From the NCBI GenBank assembly GCA_016712465.1, contig JADJQZ010000001.1, positions 4,588,001 to 4,652,000 of the forward strand: DNA of 64,000 nt. Direction: 5' to 3'. The translations under genes and the position numbers were made by a program. The stretch comes from Candidatus Obscuribacter sp. (lineage in GTDB: Bacteria; Cyanobacteriota; Vampirovibrionia; Obscuribacterales; Obscuribacteraceae). Positions 10,096-18,280 of the stretch are shown here, piece by piece. Under the pieces are notes generated by a model that worked only from the letters and a program-made list of their open reading frames with translations, had not been told where the DNA came from and made no database searches. How positions within the stretch are numbered: the stretch's first letter is position 1; each line of letters starts with the position of its first letter.

Positions 10096-10140
10096 TCTCA
10101 AAGTTATTGACACTTACCGCTTTGAGAGATAAGTGTCAAT
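10096..10140. repeat. Two interleaved perfect inverted repeats
   Basis: Arm A TCTCAAAG (10096-10103) pairs perfectly with CTTTGAGA (10120-10127). Arm B ATTGACACTTA (10106-10116) pairs perfectly with TAAGTGTCAAT (10130-10140). The order is A, B, A', B', so the two hairpins are mutually exclusive in simple secondary structure. Apart from the small ORF at 10226-10582 nothing coding is seen between 9885 and 10998. Confidence 0.75.
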
Positions 10141-10225
10141 TTGCACGATAGCGCGACATGAGGTCGTTCAATATGATTGGAGCTAATCCCCGAGACCCAC
10201 CACTTTCGGTTCCTACGTATAAGAG

Positions 10226-10582
10226 TCACTGACTCCGCCTGCGTTGACAGTAAGTAATGACCTCAACGTGAGCAAGGCACGAAAGCCCACAACTCATAAC
10301 CTCACTTGAGCAAAGGGCAAATTCGTCTCGCTCGGTTAGCTCGATGCTGGCGTTCTGTTTATCAACCAAGCCACGCAAGGATTCTCCTTGTTTTGCCAAT
10401 AAGGATCTATTTCTCGGTGTGGCAGAGACGTCGCTTCGATCCGGGTTTGCAGCCCAGGCTGCTTCCACTTGCTCGCTTGAGACGTTCCTCGCTTGCAAAA
10501 TGTCCGAGGTACTCGGCGCCGCGTTTTCAATCTGCTCAAGATTTTGTCGATCTCCCTTGTCGCTCGGATTTGTCTCTGCCAT
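10226..10582 (-). CDS. Small hydrophilic hypothetical protein
   Basis: This 118-aa ORF starts at ATG 10582 with GAGAGG nine bases upstream, which supports translation; a TTG directly before it is an alternative. The product is hydrophilic and acidic, without signal peptide or membrane segment (starts MAETNPSDKGDRQN, contains NVSSEQVEAAWAANPDRSD). I do not recognise a family. It lies alone in an otherwise non-coding stretch between the transposase remnant and the sigma factor gene, so it may be an accessory gene. The amino-acid composition looks natural, but the evidence for a real gene is limited to the RBS and ORF. Confidence 0.45.
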   Translation of the reverse strand: MAETNPSDKGDRQNLEQIENAAPSTSDILQARNVSSEQVEAAWAANPDRSDVSATPRNRSLLAKQGESLRGLVDKQNASIELTERDEFALCSSEVMSCGLSCLAHVEVITYCQRRRSQ

Positions 10583-10998
10583 CAACCAGCACCTCTCGGT
10601 ATCTCAAGCCCACTGTTCCATCATATGTTCAGAAAACAAGCACCATCCAGTAAGGACGTCTCCCTTGCCGCCATCCAAAATCAGTCCGCTGCCACTTTTC
10701 GCCTGCCATTAACCGGCAAAGCGGACACCCTTAGAAAGAATTAATCACCGTACCCCGAAAAATTATCGGCAGCCCGGGAACAAATCCGCACCACAAGCCA
10801 GGTTCATAGCAACTTCCGAGAGCCGAAAAGCCCCTTGGCAGAAAGCATTGCCTTCCTGAACTTGGCTTAAGGAGAGGCTTTGGAGAAACGTACTTGGCAA
10901 TTATCGGAACTGCCTTGACAGCCCGCCCGCGGCGGAAATCACGGTAGCATTTATATAATGAGTCTGGTAATCTGCGATTGGATCTATAGATAATAGTA
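10583..10998. other. Intergenic region upstream of the sigma factor gene
   Basis: No gene is seen here. A TATAAT at 10954-10959 (within TTATATAAT) lies 40 bp before the sigma factor start and is a plausible -10 element. A TTGACA at 10915-10920 is 33 bp from it, too far for a normal pair. No strong ribosome binding site precedes ATG 10999. Confidence 0.4.
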
Positions 10999-11892
10999 AT
11001 GGAAACGACTACAACGAACTCCCTTAACCCAGTAAGCACAAGTAACGCGGTGAGCAAGGATTTGCAAGCTAAAAGTGAGGCACCTAAAGGTGCTGCCACC
11101 CCTAAGGCAGAAATAAAGGGGCCCGACCAGATTCATAACTGGTTATCTCTCTATGCTGAGTCAAGAGACCCGGCATTGCGCGATTCCATCATTCAGGCGG
11201 CTTTGCCCCTGGTGAAGCGCATAGCATACGGTCTGGCTCGTCGTTCCACCGACCCTGTCGAGGATCTCATCCAGGTCGGCTCTATTGGTCTTATCAAAGC
11301 CGTCGATCAATTCAAACCTGATGCCGGTGCCAAGTTCCAGACTTATGCCACTCACCTGATTACGGGCGAAATCCGCCATTACCTGCGCGATAAGACAGCC
11401 ATGATTCGCGCCCCCAGGGAGTTGCAAGAACTCTCCTTCCGTATCAACAGACTGGTACAGAATCTCACTGCCAAGCTCGGTCGCGAGCCCTCAGATATAG
11501 AGATCGCCAGCGAGTTGCAAATACCTGTCAGCCGTGTGAACGAAGCCTACGAAGTAGACAGACGTCGCACCCTCATATCCCTCGACCAGGCCCTCTCCAA
11601 TGACGCCGGCTCGGAGCAATCCTTGATCGACACCCTGGTTGATTCTCGCTACCAGAGTAACCAACTGGCTAAAGAAGACCGCTTCATGCTGGCGGAAGCT
11701 ATCAAGCAGTTGAGAGATGGTTTGAGAGAAGTTGTACAGCTAACCTTCTACGAAGATTTGAGTCAGACCGAAGTAGCGCGTCGCCTCGGTATTTCCCAGA
11801 TGCAAGTCTCCCGCAGACTGAGAGCGGCGACAACCGAACTGAATAAGATCATCACCCAGAGTAAGAAAGCCAACGGTCCGAAGGGCGGCTAA
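10999..11892 (+). CDS. Sigma-70 family RNA polymerase sigma factor (SigF/SigB-like, group 3)
   Basis: The 297-aa protein has a disordered Thr/Ser/Ala-rich N-terminus of about 45 residues. Region 2 follows (DPVEDLIQVGSIGLIKAVDQF, FQTYATHLITGEIRHYLRD, the core-binding and -10 recognition part), then region 3 (REPSDIEIASEL) and a C-terminal region 4 helix-turn-helix (TEVARRLGISQMQVSRRLR). Region 1.1 is absent, as in alternative sigma factors of the SigB/SigF/WhiG type. In cyanobacteria SigF-like factors control pilus genes; here the gene heads a run that includes prepilin peptidase and pilM-P, so a role in pilus or surface gene expression is a fair inference. Its stop overlaps the next start. 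Confidence 0.92.
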   Translation: METTTTNSLNPVSTSNAVSKDLQAKSEAPKGAATPKAEIKGPDQIHNWLSLYAESRDPALRDSIIQAALPLVKRIAYGLARRSTDPVEDLIQVGSIGLIKAVDQFKPDAGAKFQTYATHLITGEIRHYLRDKTAMIRAPRELQELSFRINRLVQNLTAKLGREPSDIEIASELQIPVSRVNEAYEVDRRRTLISLDQALSNDAGSEQSLIDTLVDSRYQSNQLAKEDRFMLAEAIKQLRDGLREVVQLTFYEDLSQTEVARRLGISQMQVSRRLRAATTELNKIITQSKKANGPKGG

Positions 11893-12674
11893 TGAGTGAA
11901 GCGACTGCGGTCGAATCATCAAAAGCAGTCATAGAAGTAAGAAACCTCACAAAAGATCGAGAGAGCTTTTTGAGGAAGCCCTTGCGCGTCCTGGACGGAC
12001 TCAGCCTGAAAGTAGAAAAGGGCATGACCTATGGTCTTGTCGGTCCCAACGGCGCCGGCAAAACTACAACTATCAAGCTCCTGCTGGGTCTTTTGCGGGC
12101 CGACCAGGGTAGCATTGCCGTACTGGGGGCGCCGCCCGGAGACAAAGCCGCCCTCTGCAAGATTGGCTTTCTGCCGGAATCTCCATATTTTTACAGCCAT
12201 TTGACCGGTCGAGAATTCCTCACTTTCTCCGGTCAGCTCTTTGGACTGAGTGGAAAAGCGCTGAATGAGCGGATCGAGCAACTGCTGGCTACGGTTTCCT
12301 TGCAGAAGAAAGCCGATGAGCGTACCGGACGCTACTCCAAAGGTATGCTGCAAAGGCTGGGGCTGGCCCAGGCCCTCATCAACGACCCCGAGCTGCTCTT
12401 TCTGGATGAACCGATGTCCGGACTTGATCCAATCGGGCGCATGGATATGAGGCGCATTATCGAAGACCTCAAGAAAGGCGGCAAAACAGTCTTCTTCAAT
12501 TCCCACCTGTTACCGGATGTAGCCGCGCTCTGTGAACGAGTAGGCTTACTTTCCGGCGGGAAACTGTTAGCGGAAGCAGCTATAGAAGAGATAAGCCCCC
12601 AGCGAGATGCCCGCGCTCTGGAAGAATTCTTTCTCAAGCATATTGACACTCCGGCCCAAGAGGTAGCCACATGA
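11892..12674 (+). CDS. ABC transporter ATP-binding protein
   Basis: The 260-aa protein is a single nucleotide-binding domain: Walker A GPNGAGKTT, signature YSKGMLQRLGLAQAL, Walker B LLFLDEPMSGLDP and switch His in FFNSHLL. The SKGM variant of the signature is typical of the ABC-2/NatA/gliding subclass. It starts inside the stop of the sigma gene (TAATG) and overlaps the permease gene by 4 bp, so the three are probably translated from one mRNA. The substrate cannot be told from sequence. Confidence 0.92.
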   Translation: MSEATAVESSKAVIEVRNLTKDRESFLRKPLRVLDGLSLKVEKGMTYGLVGPNGAGKTTTIKLLLGLLRADQGSIAVLGAPPGDKAALCKIGFLPESPYFYSHLTGREFLTFSGQLFGLSGKALNERIEQLLATVSLQKKADERTGRYSKGMLQRLGLAQALINDPELLFLDEPMSGLDPIGRMDMRRIIEDLKKGGKTVFFNSHLLPDVAALCERVGLLSGGKLLAEAAIEEISPQRDARALEEFFLKHIDTPAQEVAT

Positions 12675-13507
12675 GCGACGATACCTCTACGCCGCCGGGC
12701 AACCCCGCCAACCCAATTTTGCCGGTTCGAGCCATTGCCGTAAACACCTTTCGAGAGGTGGCACGAGATAAAGTGGTCTACACCTTTTTCCTCTTTGCCG
12801 TGATTATTTCCTTCTTCGGTCTGGCGCTTGGCTCATTATCGGTGGGGCAAGATGTGCGTATCATTCTCGATCTGGGCATGTGCGGCATTAGCACTATCGG
12901 CGGTATCATTGCCGTCTTTGCCGGAGCCAATCTTGTTTATAAAGAACTGGAAAAGAAAACCTGCTATCTGATTTTCACAAAACCGGTGGCAGCCTGGCAG
13001 TTTATCCTGGGCAAGTATATCGGTCTTTCGATTTGCCTGCTCTTTCTAATACTGGGGATGGGAGCCTTTCTCGCGCTCACCGTCTATATGGCCGACCCGG
13101 CCCATCTTCTGGTCATGACGGAACGCCTCAAGTGGATAGGGCTTTCACTTCTGCTTACTTACCTGGAACTGCTTCTGATAATTGCTGCGGCAGAATTCTT
13201 TTCGACATTTTCATCACCGATTATGTCTGTTGTCTTTACAGTTTCATTCTGGCTTATCGGACACTCGTCCGCCTCCCTGCAAGAGCTCAGCCGTATCTTC
13301 ACAAACCCGGCAATGAAGCAACTGAGCGCCATTCTCTACTGGACCTTGCCCGACCTGCAAAGTCTGACCCGAGCACGGGCCGTGATCATGTACGGCAAGC
13401 TTCCGGCCAGTGAACTTACCCTTTACCTATCGGCTTATCTCATAGCCTATGTCATCATACTTTTAGTGCTTGCCGCCCTCGTCTCTGAAAAACGCGAACT
13501 ACCCTGA
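12671..13507 (+). CDS. ABC-2 type transporter permease
   Basis: The 278-aa protein has about six hydrophobic segments (VYTFFLFAVIISFFGLALG, GGIIAVFAGANLVYKELE, FILGKYIGLSICLLFLILG, LLLTYLELLLIIAAAEFF, SVVFTVSFWLIG and a C-terminal YLIAYVIILLVLAALV). The cytoplasmic ELEKKTCYLIFTKPV element resembles ABC-2 permeases of the NosY/NatB group. Its ATPase is the overlapping upstream gene (ATGA). Export of an unknown substrate is inferred. Confidence 0.85.
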   Translation: MSDDTSTPPGNPANPILPVRAIAVNTFREVARDKVVYTFFLFAVIISFFGLALGSLSVGQDVRIILDLGMCGISTIGGIIAVFAGANLVYKELEKKTCYLIFTKPVAAWQFILGKYIGLSICLLFLILGMGAFLALTVYMADPAHLLVMTERLKWIGLSLLLTYLELLLIIAAAEFFSTFSSPIMSVVFTVSFWLIGHSSASLQELSRIFTNPAMKQLSAILYWTLPDLQSLTRARAVIMYGKLPASELTLYLSAYLIAYVIILLVLAALVSEKRELP

Positions 13508-13529
13508 GCAAATCGATCGGATTTAGATT

Positions 13530-14702
13530 TTGGATCTGAACCTCTTTCAAAACTTGAACATCTACCAACTGCCGAGCCCCTATCTGGAAATACTGGCCGG
13601 ACTGATCGGGCTTTGCGTGGGAAGCTTCTTGAATGTTCTCTCTCTGCGCACTCTCAAAGACGAATCAATCTGGCGTAAACGCTCTTATTGCGACCAGTGT
13701 ATGAAGCCCCTGGGGGTCATGGAACTAATTCCGGTGCTTTCATACTTTATGCAGAAAGGCACCTGCAAACATTGCCAGGCCAAAATTCACTGGCAATATC
13801 CGCTGGTGGAAGCAGCTACAGCACTTACCTTCGCAGCCATTGTGCATTTCCTCGGTCCTACTTACTGGACGGCCGCCGCCAACTTCAGCGACCTGGAAAT
13901 CACCGCCACTATACTGGCCATGCTCTTTTTCGCCTCTACCTTGATCGCCGTTTGCATCACCGACTTTCGCGAGAAGCTCATCCCCCACGAAATTACTTAT
14001 CCGGCCATTATCCTCGGTATCATATACAGTACCGTGATCAGGCATGACCTGTTGGGTACCCTGGCCGGTATCGGAGCCAGTTATCTCATTTTCGACTTCA
14101 TAGACCATTTCGGCGTGCAGTTCTACTACTGGACGCATCCGGGCTTCAAAGAGAGAAATGAGCCGGAGAGCGAGGTCGGCATCGACGACGAAATTGATTT
14201 CACCATGGAAGTGGGCTATCTGAGAGCAGATGAAGCAGACGAACCTTTCATGGTCATGGGCGGCGGCGACGCCGTCTTGAGCGCCCTGATTGCCGCCTGG
14301 CTGGGTTGGCAGAAGCTCATACCGGCGCTCATCATCGGCTTCCTGGTAGGTGCCATTATGGGCGGTCTCTACTTACTGGTGGAATTGCGCAAAGAAAGAA
14401 TGCTGGCACCGGCTCTCAAGCGCTTCATCCTGGGTTTCCTCAGTTTTGCCGGGGTGATGGCCCTGGCCATGCTGGGTCTTGATCATAGCTTCCCCCAGTC
14501 GGGACTCTGGTCTAACCCTGCCACCTATTTGCTCATCTTTTCCCTTGGCTTCGGCGGCGGCACAATAGGCATCATGACAGCCCCGGGACCCAAAATGGTC
14601 AAGCACTTCCCCTTCGGCCCGGCCCTTGCCGTGGGGGCAATTTTTGCCATCTTCCTGATTACCACCACCGGCGACAGCTTCATGAAAGCAGGGCCCTACT
14701 GA
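13530..14702 (+). CDS. pilD: Prepilin peptidase (type IV leader peptidase), long form
   Basis: This inner-membrane aspartic protease cleaves and N-methylates type IV prepilins. The N-terminal domain has the four-Cys zinc motif (YCDQC at 54/57, CKHC at 79/82). The two catalytic aspartates are Asp145 (CITDFREKLIP) and Asp247 (MGGGDAVL, the GxGD motif). At 390 aa it is longer than the usual 250-290: an acidic insert of about 40 residues (EPESEVGIDDEIDF region) sits between the catalytic Asp helices, and extra transmembrane segments follow the GxGD motif. The start is TTG 13530. It lies between the ABC-2 genes and pilM, as expected for a pilus assembly locus. Confidence 0.93.
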   Translation: MDLNLFQNLNIYQLPSPYLEILAGLIGLCVGSFLNVLSLRTLKDESIWRKRSYCDQCMKPLGVMELIPVLSYFMQKGTCKHCQAKIHWQYPLVEAATALTFAAIVHFLGPTYWTAAANFSDLEITATILAMLFFASTLIAVCITDFREKLIPHEITYPAIILGIIYSTVIRHDLLGTLAGIGASYLIFDFIDHFGVQFYYWTHPGFKERNEPESEVGIDDEIDFTMEVGYLRADEADEPFMVMGGGDAVLSALIAAWLGWQKLIPALIIGFLVGAIMGGLYLLVELRKERMLAPALKRFILGFLSFAGVMALAMLGLDHSFPQSGLWSNPATYLLIFSLGFGGGTIGIMTAPGPKMVKHFPFGPALAVGAIFAIFLITTTGDSFMKAGPY

Positions 14703-14809
14703 GCAGCCTTATTTAATGCCAAATGGGAGCATCCGACCTGCATTTAAGGCAATTTTGGGGTGGAAAAGGGGCATAATAAGAGGGCGTAGCGGGTTAAGGT
14801 AAGATTCGA

Positions 14810-16594
14810 TTGTTTAGCTTCGGCAAAAAGAAAGGGGCCACCCTCGGTCTCGATATAAACAGCGACAGCACCACCCTCATTCACCTTGAGAAGACCAAGG
14901 CCGGCATTGAGGTGGCGCACTTTGCCTGTCAACCCACTCCACCCAATTGTGTGCGCGAAGGACTGGTCACCGACCCCTTCACCATGGGCGCTCTTGTTGC
15001 CGATCTCCTAAAAGAAAGCGGCGTTCCCACCGGCGGTCAGTCGCCCTCCGTAAATATCTGCGTGCCGGCTCAGGGGGTAGTGATCCGCTTGATGCCCGTA
15101 CCGGTCGGCATGCCGCCCGAAGAACTGGCCGACGTGGTCACCCAGGAAGCGACAAACCACGTTCCCTTTCCCATCAGCGAGGCCAATCTGGACTGGTGCC
15201 AGATGAATGCCACTGAGCGTACAGACCCGGACGGCGTAAGGCGCGTCGATGTAATTCTGGCCGCCATCCAACATTCCATCGTGGAGTCTTACTGGCGCAT
15301 GGCCGATGCCGCCGGCGTCAAACTCGGTCGGGTGGAAGTATCCTCCCTTTCGGTGATTCGCGCCCTGGCTCTGGCCGGCTATCTGGGCTCCTCCGGACAC
15401 CTTTCTATGGTGGTCAACATCAGGCAGGACGCCACCGACATCAATATCGTACGCAGCGCCATGCCCCTTTTCGGTCGCTCCATCATCCTGGGGGTGGAAG
15501 CCCTGACCGAATCGGTAGCACGCAGCCTGGACATTTCCTTTGATCAGGCCATGGAACTGCTGCCTGAAATTCCGGTCTTCAACATCACGCCCACCGACGC
15601 CCGCATGGGACAAGCGGGACAGGTGGCCCGCACCATTTTCAGTGACATCGGCGACGAAGTAATGCGCTCCCTGGAGTTTTACAAGTCACAGGTGGGCGAC
15701 GTAAAAATCGACCAGGTACTACTAACCGGTCCCGGTTGCATGTTACCCAATATGCAGGAATATTTCAGCAGCAAACTGCGTATGAAGACAATACTCGGCG
15801 ACCCCATGCGGGACATGGCCGTGGACGACCGGTTCATCTCTTCGCGCATGCGCCCCATCCTCACGGCCCTGGTGGGCTCCTCCATTGAGCCGACCTGGAA
15901 CCCGAGTATCACCGTCGATCTTGACCTCAACAAAGAAGGTCGCATTCCACTCTCTCTGGACGAAAACCGCACCCAGAACATAGCGGAAGAGATCTTTCGA
16001 GAAGAAGTGCCGCGCTGGTTCAAACCAGGTCTTACCGCCGCCGCACTGGCCATGGTGGCAACTTTCGGCGCCTACCTCTACCTGACGGCCTTTGACATTC
16101 CCGGCACCAGACAGGCAGCAGAAAAGGCGGCCCAGGACATCGTGCAGGGAAAACGCGACATTGCCAACCTGAAAAAAACCAGACAAGAAAATGATATTCT
16201 AGCCCGCCGCAAAGCCTTGCTCACCAAGCTGGTGGGAGGCGTCAAACATTTCTCCAGGTCTATGGAAGTGGTAAGGGACAACACCCCTAAAGGCATCCAG
16301 CTCTGCGAAGTTACCCTTAGCGACGGTGAATTGAAATTGGACGGCTCGGCTGTGGACTTCGCTAGCGTCGGCAACCTTTCAGTCAGCCTGGGTAGCCACC
16401 CTACGGTTTCTCAATCGAATATCGAATATGCCATGCGCCCGGATAAACACCCGGAAGTAGTTGCCTTCAGCCTGAAAGCGCAGATCAATTCCGAAAACCG
16501 AAGCGAGAACAAAACCGATAAGAGTCCCATCAACTCAACCCCCAATCACACAGCTCTCAATCCAGCCGGCACAAGCGGGGGTCTGACCAGATGA
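14810..16594 (+). CDS. pilM: PilM-PilN fusion, type IV pilus inner-membrane assembly protein
   Basis: The 594-aa protein starts at TTG 14810, after AAGG. Residues 1 to about 370 are a PilM actin-like ATPase fold (LGLDINSDSTTLIHLE, VDVILAAIQHSIVESYWRM, QVLLTGPGCMLPNMQEYF). At about 408-425 there is one transmembrane helix (ALAMVATFGAYLYLTAF), followed by a coiled coil and a small alpha/beta domain (GIQLCEVTLSDGELKLDGSA) matching PilN. In most bacteria PilM and PilN are separate and bind through the PilN N-terminal peptide; here they are joined. The C-terminus is a polar tail. The gene overlaps pilO by 4 bp. PilMNOP forms the alignment complex linking the pilus motor to the secretin. Confidence 0.88.
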   Translation: MFSFGKKKGATLGLDINSDSTTLIHLEKTKAGIEVAHFACQPTPPNCVREGLVTDPFTMGALVADLLKESGVPTGGQSPSVNICVPAQGVVIRLMPVPVGMPPEELADVVTQEATNHVPFPISEANLDWCQMNATERTDPDGVRRVDVILAAIQHSIVESYWRMADAAGVKLGRVEVSSLSVIRALALAGYLGSSGHLSMVVNIRQDATDINIVRSAMPLFGRSIILGVEALTESVARSLDISFDQAMELLPEIPVFNITPTDARMGQAGQVARTIFSDIGDEVMRSLEFYKSQVGDVKIDQVLLTGPGCMLPNMQEYFSSKLRMKTILGDPMRDMAVDDRFISSRMRPILTALVGSSIEPTWNPSITVDLDLNKEGRIPLSLDENRTQNIAEEIFREEVPRWFKPGLTAAALAMVATFGAYLYLTAFDIPGTRQAAEKAAQDIVQGKRDIANLKKTRQENDILARRKALLTKLVGGVKHFSRSMEVVRDNTPKGIQLCEVTLSDGELKLDGSAVDFASVGNLSVSLGSHPTVSQSNIEYAMRPDKHPEVVAFSLKAQINSENRSENKTDKSPINSTPNHTALNPAGTSGGLTR

Positions 16595-17331
16595 ACCGCC
16601 GCACCAGAATGCTGATTGTCTTTGGTCCCCTGGCAGTTTCCGCCACTGGGGCTCTAGCCCTGACATATCCGGCATTTTTAGATAGTCAGCACGAACATGA
16701 AGAGCTGGCTAAACAAGAAATCGAATTGCAAGAAGTGAAAGGCAAGCTGACTGACAAAGCCTCCGCCGATGCCAGCCACAAAGCGCTGCAGGAAGACATA
16801 AACAGTCTTCGCAACGAAGTCCCCCACGCACCCTACCTCGACCTGCTCTTGCTCGACCTGGAACGCATGGCGCTGGCCTCAAGGGTCGACATAATCAGTG
16901 TGGAAAAACAAGACGAGAAGGGCGCTAATAATCAAACTCCCGCCGATGGCGCCGACCTGGAAGTGCTGGAAGCAGCCGGGGTGAAAGACCGCAAAGTAAC
17001 CCTGCCGGCTCCTCTGCAAAACCTGTCCAATCAGGTGCAAGGACAGGGACAGAACAAAGCAAAAGACGAGAACAAAGGCCCTGAACAGAACAACATGGGC
17101 GTCAAGCAGCTCAGTCGCAGGGTTTATATAACCGGCGATTACAATAGCCTGATAGACTTCATGAAACGCATGGAAGCCTACCAGCGAGTGCTCTCCGTCA
17201 ATTCCCTTTCCATCGCCCTGGCCAGTTCTCCCAACGGTCAAAATAAGAGTGCCGCCGGGGAAAAGGCGCAAAAGTTGAAATTAAGTCAACCGGTGCTCAG
17301 TTTTATGCTCAACATTTACTACCTTCCCTGA
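16591..17331 (+). CDS. pilO: PilO-like type IV pilus alignment protein
   Basis: The 246-aa product has a cytoplasmic basic N-terminus, one transmembrane helix (about residues 7-28), a coiled coil (EELAKQEIELQEVKGKL) and a periplasmic domain. The region KQLSRRVYITGDYNSLIDFM followed by MEAYQRVLSVNSLSI is characteristic of PilO. A Gln/Asn/Lys-rich insert (QGQGQNKAKDENKGPEQNN) sits in the middle of the periplasmic domain and is unusual. It overlaps the PilM-PilN gene and precedes the PilP-like gene by 10 bp. Confidence 0.85.
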   Translation: MNRRTRMLIVFGPLAVSATGALALTYPAFLDSQHEHEELAKQEIELQEVKGKLTDKASADASHKALQEDINSLRNEVPHAPYLDLLLLDLERMALASRVDIISVEKQDEKGANNQTPADGADLEVLEAAGVKDRKVTLPAPLQNLSNQVQGQGQNKAKDENKGPEQNNMGVKQLSRRVYITGDYNSLIDFMKRMEAYQRVLSVNSLSIALASSPNGQNKSAAGEKAQKLKLSQPVLSFMLNIYYLP

Positions 17332-17341
17332 GAATTGGGGC

Positions 17342-18268
17342 ATGATAAATACAAGGCAGTCCGAATTTTCCACAGTGTTTTTCAAAATGCGTCTCGTTCT
17401 CATATTGGCAATTGGCTGTATTCTCATAGGCGCTACCTATGCCTGGAGTAACAACCTCGGCGGTCAGCAGACAGAGCCTGATCCGCTCGCCCAACCGTTG
17501 CCTGCGGCGGTCAGGAAAGCTAAAAATCGGCTGCCCGCCGTTCTCGGGGGCATGGACACGGCCCTGAGAGCCCAGGCCACACCGGCGGAACTGGTGCCGG
17601 CCCTGGCAGTAGCCAATGCCGACGGCATCGTCAGCCGCAAGCCGGAGCAGCTTGCGCAAAGTGAGGTGAGAGGTCCGGAAACCGTCACCAGTATCGAGTC
17701 GGCACGGCAATCTGCAAAAGCCGCCCTGGGAATAAGAGATCCCTTCGAGCCCTTAGGGCAATTGCAGTCCTTTCCCCGTCTACCGGCAGGCGCCGAGAAT
17801 CAGCCAACGGTGAAAGATAAGAACGGCAAGCTCGTTAAGACCGCAATACCAGGCAAGAACGTGCCCCAGCTCGAACTGGTGCCGCCGCCCCCCACGGGTA
17901 GCGGCCTCGAACAAGATATGAGCTCCATGCCCGGACCACATAACGGCTATATGCCGCCACCCCTGCCAGGCGGGATGTCCGGCGGCGGACTGCCCAGTGG
18001 TCTTGCCCTATCCGACCTGCCCATGCCGCCGGAAAAACCTTCCGTATTGAGATACCTGAGACTAAGCGGCATTATCGGCGATAAGGCCATTTTTCAAGTG
18101 AAAGATCCGCTGGTCAGACGGGCCAACCACTGGCCCGAACAAATCACCCTCGCTCCGGGAGAGAGTTTCGGTACCGCCCATCTGGTCTCGGTCTCAGCCA
18201 GAGACGAGAAAGCCGTAATGGAAGAACACGGACAGATGGAAGAGCTTGATCTGCCTTCAATCCGCTAG
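17342..18268 (+). CDS. PilP-like pilus assembly protein
   Basis: The 308-aa protein has a single N-terminal hydrophobic segment (LVLILAIGCILIGATYAW), a long Pro/Gly-rich linker (PPPPTGSGLEQD, PPPLPGGMSGGGLPSG) and a small C-terminal beta domain (LRYLRLSGIIGDKAIFQV, ITLAPGESFGTAHLVSVSA). The C-terminal domain resembles the PilP fold that contacts the PilQ secretin. It lacks a clear lipobox, unlike many PilP proteins. No secretin gene follows, so the secretin must be encoded elsewhere. Confidence 0.7.
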   Translation: MINTRQSEFSTVFFKMRLVLILAIGCILIGATYAWSNNLGGQQTEPDPLAQPLPAAVRKAKNRLPAVLGGMDTALRAQATPAELVPALAVANADGIVSRKPEQLAQSEVRGPETVTSIESARQSAKAALGIRDPFEPLGQLQSFPRLPAGAENQPTVKDKNGKLVKTAIPGKNVPQLELVPPPPTGSGLEQDMSSMPGPHNGYMPPPLPGGMSGGGLPSGLALSDLPMPPEKPSVLRYLRLSGIIGDKAIFQVKDPLVRRANHWPEQITLAPGESFGTAHLVSVSARDEKAVMEEHGQMEELDLPSIR

Positions 18269-18280
18269 ACAGGGACAATT

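Noticed and set aside
10096..10140. Classical H-type RNA pseudoknot
   Set aside because: The order of arms is right, but the connecting loops (2, 3 and 2 bases) are too short to span helices of 8 and 11 bp; alternative hairpins are more likely.
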